Shown here one piece after another: positions 50,219 through 57,724 of a stretch of 64,000 nt of DNA. The number at the start of each line of letters is the position of its first letter. Position 1 is the stretch's first letter. Source of the stretch: Clostridium minihomine (lineage in GTDB: Bacteria; Bacillota; Clostridia; Oscillospirales; Acutalibacteraceae). A program made the translations under genes and the position numbers. Location: assembly GCF_900240385.1 (NCBI RefSeq), contig NZ_OEQH01000004.1, positions 124,001 through 188,000 of the forward strand, in the 5' to 3' direction. The notes beneath the pieces were generated by a model. It made no database searches and had not been told where the DNA came from. It was given only the letters and a program-made list of their open reading frames with translations.

Positions 50219-50701
50219 TTAGATTTCAAATTGAAACACAGAACCCCAGTCAAACTCGCCGGATGTTTCGATACTATTAGGCCAATCCGCACACCACCCG
50301 GGAAGAATCGGGTTTTCGACTCGGTCGAAACTGGGCGTATACGGCTTAATATCCAAAACCGGAGTACCGTTCTGCGCATCGATAAAACCCACCCCAATGA
50401 TTCCGCTTTCGCAGTCCAGATAGGTGACAGGGCAGCAGGTCAGCGCAATGGGATTCGGGCGGTCAGAAGAGCGGGTTGCAAACGTGCCCAAATCCTTGGG
50501 GGAACCTTTGTAAGGGCTCTTTTCCACCAACTTTGAGCGGGCATCCGAATTGTCGCTTTGATCAAACCACCAAAGAATATTCAAATATCCAAACCCTTCT
50601 AAATTGGTCAGGGCCTGTGCATATTCTTTTTCCAGCTCGATTCTCATTTCGCCATCATCCACACAAACTTTTCCAATTGGTTTTACTGTAAATTGTTCCA
50701 T
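50219..50701 (-). CDS. TsaA/TrmO-family tRNA methyltransferase
   Basis: This 160-residue protein opens VKPIGKVCVDDGEMRIEL and has the family motif LGTFATRSSDRPNPIAL and GTPVLDIKPYTPSFD. In E. coli TrmO methylates t6A37 of tRNA using SAM. Here the protein is shorter than E. coli TrmO and lacks its C-terminal domain, like many Firmicute members, so specificity is uncertain. It is a monocistronic minus-strand gene. Confidence 0.85.
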   Translation of the reverse strand: MEQFTVKPIGKVCVDDGEMRIELEKEYAQALTNLEGFGYLNILWWFDQSDNSDARSKLVEKSPYKGSPKDLGTFATRSSDRPNPIALTCCPVTYLDCESGIIGVGFIDAQNGTPVLDIKPYTPSFDRVENPILPGWCADWPNSIETSGEFDWGSVFQFEI

Positions 50702-50790
50702 AAATAAATCTCCTGTTCGTTTTATTTACGGCGCCGTTATATTCAGTATACCAATGTGTTTTGATACTACAATCCCTTTTTATAATTTTT

Positions 50791-52344
50791 CTAAAATGAC
50801 CGGGAACGGCAAAGTGCGGTAAGGGCTTTCTGCATTTCCCCATATCTTTGCTTTGTGGAAAGAACCACAAGATAGTCCCCCTGCACAATCTGGGTGTTGC
50901 CATTGGGGACAAATTCCTGCCGCCCCCTGTTCAGCCCAACAATCAGTGCGCCCTCGGGCCAGGGAACCTCTTTCACCATCTTGCCCGCCGCCTGACTGCC
51001 TAATTCCACCGGAATCTCCAAAACCGCCCCCGGCTTCTTCCGGCGGGTATCCTCTTTGCTTTGGCCGGCAATCCGTTCCAGCAGCACCTCATAAATCGGC
51101 GACACTTTCAAAAGATCTGAGGTAAGCAAGGCAATAAAGGCCACCGCCGCCACCGGCAGCAAATGCACCAAAGAGCCGGTCATTTCTGCCATCAAAAGGA
51201 TACTGGTAACCGGTGACTTCACAGAACCTGACAGCACCCCGGCCATGGCACAAACACAAAATATGGGAATGTATTTTGCCGATAGCCCCATCATACTGAT
51301 GGCCTGCCCAAAAATGCAGCCGGTTAATGCCCCAAAGGACAAAATCGGCATAAAAATGCCGCCGGGAATTCCGCTGCCAAAGCTGGTGCAGGTAAAGACC
51401 ATCTTCACCACAAGATAGACGATCATCATCGCGATTCCGGCCCCAGCCCTTTCTGACAGTTGAATCAGGCTCTGCCCCCCGCCCAGCACCTGAGGAATCA
51501 GCAATCCGCAGGGCAGCGCAATCAGCAAAGCAACCGCGGGGTGTAAAAATGCAGGAATTTTTTGATACAGGCGGCCAATCCCCAAAAGGCTTTTATTGGC
51601 TATGGCCCCCACAACTCCACACAAAACTCCTAAAATCACCAGACAAAAATAATAGTGAATCGGCAGTTGGGGAATCTGAGTATAGCTCAGCACGGGTCTT
51701 AGCCCGAAAAAGGATTTCGACACCACGTCCGCTGTTAAAGCTGCCGTGGTTGCAGCAATTAGAATATTCGGCGAAAAGGATCTGTGAACCTCTTCCAAAG
51801 CAAACATAATTCCAGACAGCGGCGCGTTGAACGCGGCCGAAAGTCCGGCAGAAGCCCCGGCGGTAATCAGGTAATTTTCTTCTAATTTGTTTTTTGCCAA
51901 TTTTTCTGCCACCGCTTGGCTTCCGCATGCTCCAATCTGAATCGAAGGCCCTTCTCTGCCCAAAGAAACACCAAAAAAAGAAGTCAGAATTCCGGCCACA
52001 AAGCGAACTGCCAATATGGTGTTCCACTTCATTTTCATGCCCAATAAAACGATCCCCTCCACTTGGGGAATCCCGCTCCCTCTGGCACAAGGCTCCAGCT
52101 TTATGAGCCAATACGTAACAAATCCCGCCACGGCGATGCAAAGCACCCACGGCAGGATCCAAATAGGATGTAATCTTAAAAAGCCATAGGCTTGCAGCGA
52201 CTTCTCGGTTCCGTATTCAATCCCCAACCGGTAAAAAGTAACCAAAAGCCCCGAAACCACACCTGCAAGAATTCCTTTGTATGTAACACTCCATTTCAGC
52301 TTATTTAAGTCCGACATCATTTGATACATTCTTGATTTTCCCAA
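50791..52344 (-). CDS. ClC-family chloride channel/antiporter with C-terminal TrkA-C domain
   Basis: This 517-residue protein has the ClC selectivity motifs: GSGIPQVEG, LGREGPSIQIGA and FGSGIPGGIFMP. It has about 10-12 membrane segments and, from about 445, a TrkA-C-like cytosolic domain (VGLNRGRQEFVPNGNTQIVQ). The GREGP motif carries the gating Glu, so antiport (Cl-/H+) is likely. The start is a TTG at 52344 (GGGGGC upstream) or ATGs a few codons later. Monocistronic. Confidence 0.92.
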   Translation of the reverse strand: MGKSRMYQMMSDLNKLKWSVTYKGILAGVVSGLLVTFYRLGIEYGTEKSLQAYGFLRLHPIWILPWVLCIAVAGFVTYWLIKLEPCARGSGIPQVEGIVLLGMKMKWNTILAVRFVAGILTSFFGVSLGREGPSIQIGACGSQAVAEKLAKNKLEENYLITAGASAGLSAAFNAPLSGIMFALEEVHRSFSPNILIAATTAALTADVVSKSFFGLRPVLSYTQIPQLPIHYYFCLVILGVLCGVVGAIANKSLLGIGRLYQKIPAFLHPAVALLIALPCGLLIPQVLGGGQSLIQLSERAGAGIAMMIVYLVVKMVFTCTSFGSGIPGGIFMPILSFGALTGCIFGQAISMMGLSAKYIPIFCVCAMAGVLSGSVKSPVTSILLMAEMTGSLVHLLPVAAVAFIALLTSDLLKVSPIYEVLLERIAGQSKEDTRRKKPGAVLEIPVELGSQAAGKMVKEVPWPEGALIVGLNRGRQEFVPNGNTQIVQGDYLVVLSTKQRYGEMQKALTALCRSRSF

Positions 52345-52624
52345 TGTTCTGCCCCCAAAAGTTTACAAACCAACCGATACCCTGTTTTGTCATCCTGCCC
52401 CGCGGCTCTTGATTCAGGCATCAAACGTTTTGCATTTATCTGCCCCGTTATTATACTACAAATCCCCAGAAAAAGAAAAGGAAGAGCCTTTGGCACGGCA
52501 ACCCTCCTGCCCCCCCAAAAATCGGCAAAATTAAAAAGCCGATAACAGCACAAAAAAAGAAGTCCCAACACCAAAGGCAGAAGGAACTTCTTTGTGAAAT
52601 GAACAAGGATGCCGCTTGACTGTT

Positions 52625-53620
52625 TTATTTGCCAAAGGGTTCAAAGACCACCGGGCGATCCAACCGACCCAGGCGGATTGGCTGTGTGCCCGACTCATAA
52701 TGATCCCAAAGGCTGGCAGTGGCCATCTGGCTGTTTTCATAGGTTTTAAAATAATACTCACAGGTATTTGTATTCAGAAAAGCGGTGTACCGTGTGTAAT
52801 CATAAGTGTTGCGGCTGCTCACCACAGCACCTTTGGGAATTGACACACTGGACATAATGTGGAAGCAAGACTGCACCGCCTCGTCACGGGTTGCGGGCGT
52901 GGGCATATGGGTCTTGAAATATGCCGTGCGGACAAACCGCTCCGGCGAGGTATATCCCCCCGGCAGCAGCGAAGTGCCCGCCCCTTGGCCAAATGGTTTC
53001 AGCGTTAAATTGCCCCACTGGTTTTGAATGGCCTGCCCCGGGTTTACCAGCGCATAGTTGCGCAAATTTGTCATGTGCCATGAAAATTCCGGACTATTGG
53101 CCATCACCCCAAGGGGATTGTGATACATCCGGGTGCCCTGCTCGGTGCGTTCAATCACAACGCATTTTCCGCTTCGGTCGGTGGCAATCCAGTGAAGGGG
53201 GGCCACCGTCTGGGTTACCGGGTCGGGAACACCCATCAGCGAAATCTGGGGCAAAAGCTCTTCCAAATCGTTTACTGATGCACACTGCCCCAGCATATAA
53301 TGAAGAAAATCCAAGGCAGCCACCGGCTGTTTTTCTTTATACTGGCGGGTTTCATATTGGGCATAGCCGGCAAAATACAACGATGCGGCGGCAAAGCCTT
53401 TTTCATTGACTCCGTCAAAAAAGCCCATCATCCGGTCATCTTCCTGGCCGATTGCGATAAAGCTATAAACATCATGAAACCGCTGCCCGTTAAACACACT
53501 TTGCCAGACATAATTCTTTGGTATCACATAAAGCTGCGGTTCAATATCATAAGAAAAGTCCATAGTTCGTCCAAAAAAGGTTTCATTTTCTTTGGACTGC
53601 AATGTAATCGAAGTACACAT
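52625..53620 (-). CDS. Choloylglycine hydrolase family enzyme (bile salt hydrolase / penicillin V acylase type)
   Basis: This 331-residue Ntn-hydrolase has Cys2 (MCTSITL), which becomes the N-terminal nucleophile after Met removal. Arg18 and Asp21 (GRTMDFSYD), Asn72 (GVNEKG), Asn175 (VMANSPEFSWH) and Arg228 (TSPERFVR) match the catalytic set of bile salt hydrolases, even in numbering. There is no signal peptide. It deconjugates glycine- or taurine-linked bile acids or related amides; substrate preference cannot be set by eye. It supports a gut habitat. A purine-rich GGGAAGGGAAATC precedes the ATG. Confidence 0.92.
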   Translation of the reverse strand: MCTSITLQSKENETFFGRTMDFSYDIEPQLYVIPKNYVWQSVFNGQRFHDVYSFIAIGQEDDRMMGFFDGVNEKGFAAASLYFAGYAQYETRQYKEKQPVAALDFLHYMLGQCASVNDLEELLPQISLMGVPDPVTQTVAPLHWIATDRSGKCVVIERTEQGTRMYHNPLGVMANSPEFSWHMTNLRNYALVNPGQAIQNQWGNLTLKPFGQGAGTSLLPGGYTSPERFVRTAYFKTHMPTPATRDEAVQSCFHIMSSVSIPKGAVVSSRNTYDYTRYTAFLNTNTCEYYFKTYENSQMATASLWDHYESGTQPIRLGRLDRPVVFEPFGK

Positions 53621-53845
53621 ACTGATTTCCCTTCCCTTCGTCTTTTTTCAGATAGAATGACAGCCTGCCCAGATAAAAACACGGCAGGCTGATGGGTTCC
53701 CAGTGGGGGAACCCCAAAATAATTCTAATCAAAATAGTAATATGCCGCATAGCGCAAAGATGATACAATAGGGCACGGGGCAGTCCAGCGTTTCGCTGCC
53801 CAAAGTGCGGGGAATACGGCAAAACAAACCATAATGTGACAAATT

Positions 53846-53965
53846 TCAACATCCAAAAGGGGCAATCTTTATTGCATTCTCAAATCTATAATGGTATAAT
53901 TTGGATGTAAGGCACAAATAAGTGCAAAGCGGGGACAAGGTGCACCACCACCTCATCCCCTGCAT
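53846..53965 (-). CDS. Possible 39-residue Cys/aromatic-rich peptide
   Basis: The ATG at 53965 follows AGGGAGG by 12 bases and lies downstream of a minus-strand promoter (54017-54045). The peptide is hydrophobic and Cys-rich (MQGMRWWCTLSPLCTYLCLT), then more polar. It overlaps the opposing plus-strand promoter. It could be a leader peptide or small toxin, or nothing; no homology is recognised. Confidence 0.3.
   Translation of the reverse strand: MQGMRWWCTLSPLCTYLCLTSKLYHYRFENAIKIAPFGC
53872..53900 (+). promoter_or_regulatory. Promoter-like element facing right
   Basis: TTGCAT (53872-53877), a 17-bp spacer and a perfect TATAAT (53895-53900). The first transcribed bases would fold into GGGGA-CA-AGGTG / CACCT-CA-TCCCC. 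No plus-strand gene follows within 500 bp. Confidence 0.6.
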
Positions 53966-54016
53966 ACGGAGAAGTAGCCTCCCTACACAACGGATAAACC
54001 GCGCAATGCAGATACA

Positions 54017-54045
54017 ATTATAATCCATTTTTCCCCATTTGTACA
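54017..54045 (-). promoter_or_regulatory. Promoter-like element facing left
   Basis: On the minus strand TGTACA (54040-54045), a 17-bp spacer and a perfect TATAAT (54017-54022). It faces the plus-strand element at 53872-53900, so the two transcripts would overlap by about 100 nt. Confidence 0.5.
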
Positions 54046-54459
54046 GGGGTGTAAAAACGAGATGTCAATACCGTAAAAATGGATTCCCGCCCTTTGGGTT
54101 GTGTACTGCACTTGATATACGGGCGCTGTGTTATGGGTGGAAATCACGCCGTAACCGCGCTTTTTTTTGTTGCCTTACAGACAAAGGTTCGGCAAGAGCC
54201 GGGGTTTTGTGATAAAATCGCCCGTTTGATTCACTCACAACTAGAATACTTTGGCCTGGTATTCCTCCGGCCTTTCCAACCTAAGTCTGTAAGGGCAGGC
54301 AGGTAAAACCTGCCGATATGTCACGTCACAGCAAAGTGCAGCATTTCGCTTTGCACTTGAAAGCTGCGCATATTTGGCTTTCTTCCCATGACCAGTGAAA
54401 CCCCACAAGGTATGGTCACAAGGCACGTTCTTTTATGAAAAATCTATTTTTCAAAATAC

Positions 54460-54491
54460 AAAATCCGCTCCTTTTAAAAGGAGCGGATTTT
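54460..54491. terminator. Terminator after the mini membrane protein trio
   Basis: This is a perfect 32-bp palindrome of AAAATCCGCTCC arms with TTTT/AAAA centre, 18 bp after the stop of the last trio gene on the minus strand. Confidence 0.85.
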
Positions 54492-54508
54492 GATTTACAT
54501 GCGCAATA

Positions 54509-54730
54509 CTATTCCTGTCGCTTCCAGCGAAACCTAGTCCCAAAAAACACACCAATCAGGTACGCAATCAAAATGACTGCATATGCCTTCCAGTCCAGCA
54601 TCGCCCAGGTTTTGTGCCGCAGCACCAGATGATACAGAAGAAAGAAAGCAGTAAAAGCAGCACAACCGATCAAGCCCTCTCGGATAAACTTTTTCCAAAA
54701 TCCTGTTTTGATACTATCACCTTTTTTCAT
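54509..54730 (-). CDS. Mini two-helix membrane protein, paralogue 3
   Basis: This 73-residue protein from the ATG at 54730 has two hydrophobic helices (LIGCAAFTAFFLLYHLVL and AVILIAYLIGVFFG) joined by RHKTWAMLDWKAY, and a basic end (RFRWKRQE). The same pattern (W-K near the start, lY-x-vlR-k-w-MidW-Y in the middle, basic tail) recurs in the two genes upstream, so the three are paralogues. I do not recognise the family. Confidence 0.6.
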   Translation of the reverse strand: MKKGDSIKTGFWKKFIREGLIGCAAFTAFFLLYHLVLRHKTWAMLDWKAYAVILIAYLIGVFFGTRFRWKRQE

Positions 54731-54953
54731 TATTTCAGCCTGAAAAACGAATTTGTCGACCAACAGAATTTTTCCACAAACTTTTGTCAGACTGTGGAAA
54801 TCCAAACAACGTTTCAAATAACCGAACCATTGCCTGTTTTTCGAACCAAATCCATTGACAAGCCCTAAAGAAACGGAAAGTCAATCAGCAGCACTGTGCA
54901 AAAGAGAACGGGGAAAACGCCCTCTCCCCTTCTCCCTTTATTTTAGCGGTCTG

Positions 54954-55163
54954 TCACTGCTTTTGTTCCTTCCTGTTCTTCTGCCACTGATAAAGGCACT
55001 TGCCAAAAGCAATACTGAGCAGTGCAATGAAATAAGTGCCCCAATCAATCATTTCCCAAGTTCTGTGCCGAATCGCAACCTGATACAGTACAAAAAGAAC
55101 GGTACAGGCAGACAACTCTGCCAGCAAAGAAAGAAATAATTTATTCCATTGTCTTTTTTTCAT
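54954..55163 (-). CDS. Mini two-helix membrane protein, paralogue 2
   Basis: This 69-residue protein from the ATG at 55163, inside the end of the preceding paralogue (23-bp overlap), has helices LSACTVLFVLYQVAI and YFIALLSIAFGKCLY separated by RHRTWEMIDWGT, and a basic tail (WQKNRKEQKQ). The overlap shows co-translation with paralogue 1. Function unknown. Confidence 0.62.
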   Translation of the reverse strand: MKKRQWNKLFLSLLAELSACTVLFVLYQVAIRHRTWEMIDWGTYFIALLSIAFGKCLYQWQKNRKEQKQ

Positions 55164-55410
55164 CCACAAGCTCCTCTTTTTTATCTGCAAGCCGTACTGT
55201 CGGTTTTTTGTATTCTCGTTTCCAGCGCAGCCACGCCCCAATAAAGTGTGCAATCAAAAAAACGACGGCGACACTCGTATATAATTTCCAGTTAATCATC
55301 CCCAAGGATTTCCCCCGAAGAACCATATAATACGATAGAAAAAATCCGGTATAAACCAAAAGAGTCGTAAAGCATTCCATAACCGCTTTTTTCCAAAACC
55401 TCTTTTTCAT
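55141..55410 (-). CDS. Mini two-helix membrane protein, paralogue 1
   Basis: This 89-residue protein has helices FTTLLVYTGFFLSYYMVL and LYTSVAVVFLIAHFIGA separated by RGKSLGMINWK, then a basic WLRWKREYKK and a longer acidic/basic tail (KKEELVDEKKTME). It is the first gene of the three-paralogue run. A promoter-like TTTACA-17 bp-TATGCT lies at 55569-55597 on the minus strand. The family is not recognised. Confidence 0.62.
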   Translation of the reverse strand: MKKRFWKKAVMECFTTLLVYTGFFLSYYMVLRGKSLGMINWKLYTSVAVVFLIAHFIGAWLRWKREYKKPTVRLADKKEELVDEKKTME

Positions 55411-55568
55411 TTCTCTACCCCTTTCCTCTGTGGTTTCAGCCGCAGCGAACCAGTTCCGGCTCTCTCACAGCAAAGATTTCGCCCTAACGCTTGCTCGGCT
55501 GCAAAACAACAATTCAGCCCGCCTGCGCCAAAGAAACCCATTGCCCGGGAATCCATTTTCTGTTAAAA

Positions 55569-55597
55569 AGCATATCACATCTCAAACCGTATGTAAA
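55569..55597 (-). promoter_or_regulatory. Promoter-like element for the mini membrane protein trio
   Basis: On the minus strand TTTACA (55592-55597), a 17-bp spacer and TATGCT (55569-55574), about 150 bp upstream of the first trio gene. Confidence 0.45.
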
Positions 55598-55702
55598 TGA
55601 TTCTGTTCCCTATGATTCTTCATCGGACACCTTCAAAACAAGCTCTAGGCGATCAAAAAGAGGCGTTTTCCGATGGGAAAGCGCCCCTTTTTGTATGATT
55701 CT

Positions 55703-55725
55703 TTATTTTTCAAACACAGCACCAC
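55703..55725. repeat. 23-bp direct repeat identical to the ilvD 3' end
   Basis: TTATTTTTCAAACACAGCAC followed by CAC is identical to 57725-57747, which encodes the last residues and stop of ilvD (GAVFEK-stop). Both copies have a terminator hairpin on their left side. The two copies bracket the two-gene cassette at 55989-57542, suggesting duplication at insertion or a decayed second ilvD end. Confidence 0.8.
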
Positions 55726-55988
55726 ACACCGCAAGATCCACAATGGAAGGCCGCCCCGATTTAAGAGTAACTTTGTTTGCCCAAAAATAAAATTTTTTTA
55801 AATTCCTTCACAAAATGGGCTCTCATTTTGCATTGATTAAAACCAAAATACCATCCATCAATTCTTTACATTTAACAATATTCACAATAATAATATTACA
55901 TTTCTGTAAATATTGTTGAAAACACTATGTAACTATAGTACACTAAATATACCAAATTTTTCCATTTTATTTTAAAGGGAGTTGCATT

Positions 55989-56870
55989 ATGAAGAATCAG
56001 ACGAAAAAAACTTTTTTGATTTTTTCCGTTCTTGCTGCCGCTTTAGTTGCAGGCCTGATTGTATTAGGATTTCATTTGTCTACCCTCAATACTCCAACAT
56101 ATCAAAAGATAGACCCGAAGAAGACAGACGAGGGTAAGATGCTCTCCTCCCTTGGTGCAATTAACGTGCGTGAAAACGATAGTTTTCCTTTATCTTTTCA
56201 CTTTCTAACCAACAACGGCTCAAACTTTGAATTTTTAAACCAGGAAGAGGATTTAGAAATTCGTACGAATGCAAAAAACATTCGTATAAAAGAGTACTAT
56301 ATAAAAAAATCCCCTGGGGAAAACCCTTATGTTTATACCTTACAGACCTCTTGCATGGTCGAAGGAACCGACCCGGTGGAACTGAAAGAGCTGATGATTC
56401 AGACCAAAACCAACGAATATGTCTTTGATATCGGTAAAATCAAAATACATCCCTATCCTGATAATGGAGGGCTGGACCCAGACAATATGAAAATTAGGAG
56501 CAATAGCGCTTTAAGCCATAATATTGGAATCGGAAGTTATGGCGCAGAGTATTCCAATGAGGGTACCGAACCGGCTGTAATAAAGCAAATCTTGATTGAT
56601 CGCAATTTTGATTTTTTTCGCCCGCAGATTTATCTCAATGACCAGCTAATCTCGGATCCCCTGAATGTCAATATTTCGATACCACCCAAAGAAAGCCTTC
56701 GTCTTTTGATCCGCTTTGAAAAAAAAGAAAGTCCCTATGATGTATTCTATTTTGCCCCTGCAATAGTTTTAGAATCCTCCACAGAGCTTCGTCCTTCCTA
56801 TGCTATAAGCGGGATATTTGGGGTTTCTGAAGCCCCTAAAATCCTATACGACAAATATTTTAAGGACTGA
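55989..56870 (+). CDS. Hypothetical membrane-anchored extracellular protein
   Basis: This 293-residue protein has an N-terminal signal anchor (KKTFLIFSVLAAALVAGLIV) with no lipobox Cys, followed by a beta-rich extracellular domain (VRENDSFPLSFHFLTNNGSN, LNVNISIPPKESLRLLIRFE). AAAGGGAG precedes the ATG, and a promoter lies at 55916-55944. I do not recognise the family. It is followed 57 bp later by a secreted protein gene, and both sit between the two ilvD-end repeats, so they look like an acquired pair. Confidence 0.72.
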   Translation: MKNQTKKTFLIFSVLAAALVAGLIVLGFHLSTLNTPTYQKIDPKKTDEGKMLSSLGAINVRENDSFPLSFHFLTNNGSNFEFLNQEEDLEIRTNAKNIRIKEYYIKKSPGENPYVYTLQTSCMVEGTDPVELKELMIQTKTNEYVFDIGKIKIHPYPDNGGLDPDNMKIRSNSALSHNIGIGSYGAEYSNEGTEPAVIKQILIDRNFDFFRPQIYLNDQLISDPLNVNISIPPKESLRLLIRFEKKESPYDVFYFAPAIVLESSTELRPSYAISGIFGVSEAPKILYDKYFKD

Positions 56871-56927
56871 TTTTTTTTCTGAACAGCTCGGCCCTGAAAA
56901 TAAAAAAATGGAAAAGGAGCACAAAAC

Positions 56928-57542
56928 ATCAAAAAACAAAAGACAGGTAAAGTTTTGGCAGCAGTTCTGGCACTGGCTCTGGTGACGTCCATAGGCAATA
57001 CAGCGGTTTTTGCGAGCCAATTGTCCTTCCCTCGAGAGAATTTACATGACATTGTTTGGGTAGACGGCGGGAAACGGTACGATGAAAACGGAAAAGTGCT
57101 TCCCCCAGATCAAGAAAATTTTATCCAACCACGTGCGGGAACACATTATTACCTTAATAACGAAACCCATCTTGGTTCTACCACTAAACGCGACCATTTT
57201 ATAACCCGTAGCTGGATTAGGACACCAATCTACAAACTAGAAACAGCCCACACCGGTATAATACAGACAAAAGTAGAAGGTAGTACCACCATAAAAAATT
57301 TGGTGAAGGTTCTCTTAGGCTCCAGTTTCAGCTTCTCCTATTACGACAGTGTGGGAACTGAGACCGATGCAGATAGAAGCAAATTAAGCAAACTGGCATA
57401 CTTTGTGGTATACGATAAATATAAAGCCGACAAGATACGGGTCGACTACGAAAACGATATCGGCTCTTCGAAAGAAAAAGGTGTAGGAACGGTGAGATAT
57501 GAGGTTCCTGTAGACAGTATTATAGACGTAGTGTATAAATAA
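56928..57542 (+). CDS. Hypothetical secreted protein, apparently starting with ATC
   Basis: The protein is 204 residues long if read from the ATC at 56928-56930. That codon stands eight bases after a strong AAAAGGAG and begins a textbook signal peptide: KKQKTGKVLAAVLALALVTS, cut near VFAS. The first standard start in frame is a TTG at 56955, inside the signal peptide and without a ribosome site. The mature part is beta-rich (DIVWVDGGKRYDENGKVLPP; SSFSFSYYDSVGTE) with no recognised domain. Either ATC is used as a rare start or an original ATG has mutated, weakening expression. Confidence 0.62.
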   Translation: MKKQKTGKVLAAVLALALVTSIGNTAVFASQLSFPRENLHDIVWVDGGKRYDENGKVLPPDQENFIQPRAGTHYYLNNETHLGSTTKRDHFITRSWIRTPIYKLETAHTGIIQTKVEGSTTIKNLVKVLLGSSFSFSYYDSVGTETDADRSKLSKLAYFVVYDKYKADKIRVDYENDIGSSKEKGVGTVRYEVPVDSIIDVVYK

Positions 57543-57661
57543 GCCTGTTTGCAGCGTTTCAATAAGATTGTCCGCCATATTTTTTACTATATGGAATATT
57601 TCATCGTAAGTCTTCAAAGGAAACAATCTGAAACATATTTTTTCATCCGTCGAGCACCAAC

Positions 57662-57706
57662 AAAAGGCGGTTCCCCCGATGAAACCGGGAGGAACCGCCT
57701 TTTTAT
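57662..57706. terminator. Bidirectional terminator between the secreted-protein gene and ilvD
   Basis: AGGCGGTTCC pairs with GGAACCGCCT around a 16-base loop. TTTTTATTT follows on the plus strand and TTTTG on the minus strand. Confidence 0.85.
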
Positions 57707-57724
57707 TTCGATGCGTTTTATCAA

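Larger units (their letters stand above)
53621..54508. other. 888-bp non-coding stretch with hairpins and face-to-face promoters
   Basis: No recognised gene is seen. It contains two hairpins in the bile-salt-hydrolase leader (CAGCCTGCC/GGCAGGCTG at 53661-53691; GGGTTCC/GGAACCC next to it), the opposed promoters at 53872-53900 and 54017-54045, and several stems at 54181-54360 (for example GGCAGGT-AAA-ACCTGCC at 54298-54314). A perfect terminator lies at its right end. Short frames at 54079-54306 (plus) and 54241-54426 (minus) lack ribosome sites. Confidence 0.6.
55411..55988. other. 578-bp gap holding promoters, a terminator and an ilvD-end copy
   Basis: No gene is seen. It holds the minus-strand trio promoter (55569-55597), a 10-bp-stem terminator (55662-55685, loop GATG, followed by CCCTTTTT), a 23-bp copy of the ilvD 3' end (55703-55725), and a plus-strand promoter for the next gene: TTGAAA (55916-55921), 17 bp, TACACT (55939-55944). 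Confidence 0.65.

Noticed and set aside
53583..53852. 89-codon minus-strand frame upstream of the bile-salt-hydrolase gene
   Set aside because: It overlaps the hydrolase start, has no ribosome site and spans leader hairpins.
54079..54426. Short frames on both strands at 54.1-54.4 kb
   Set aside because: No ribosome sites, mutual overlap, and dense hairpins point to non-coding DNA.
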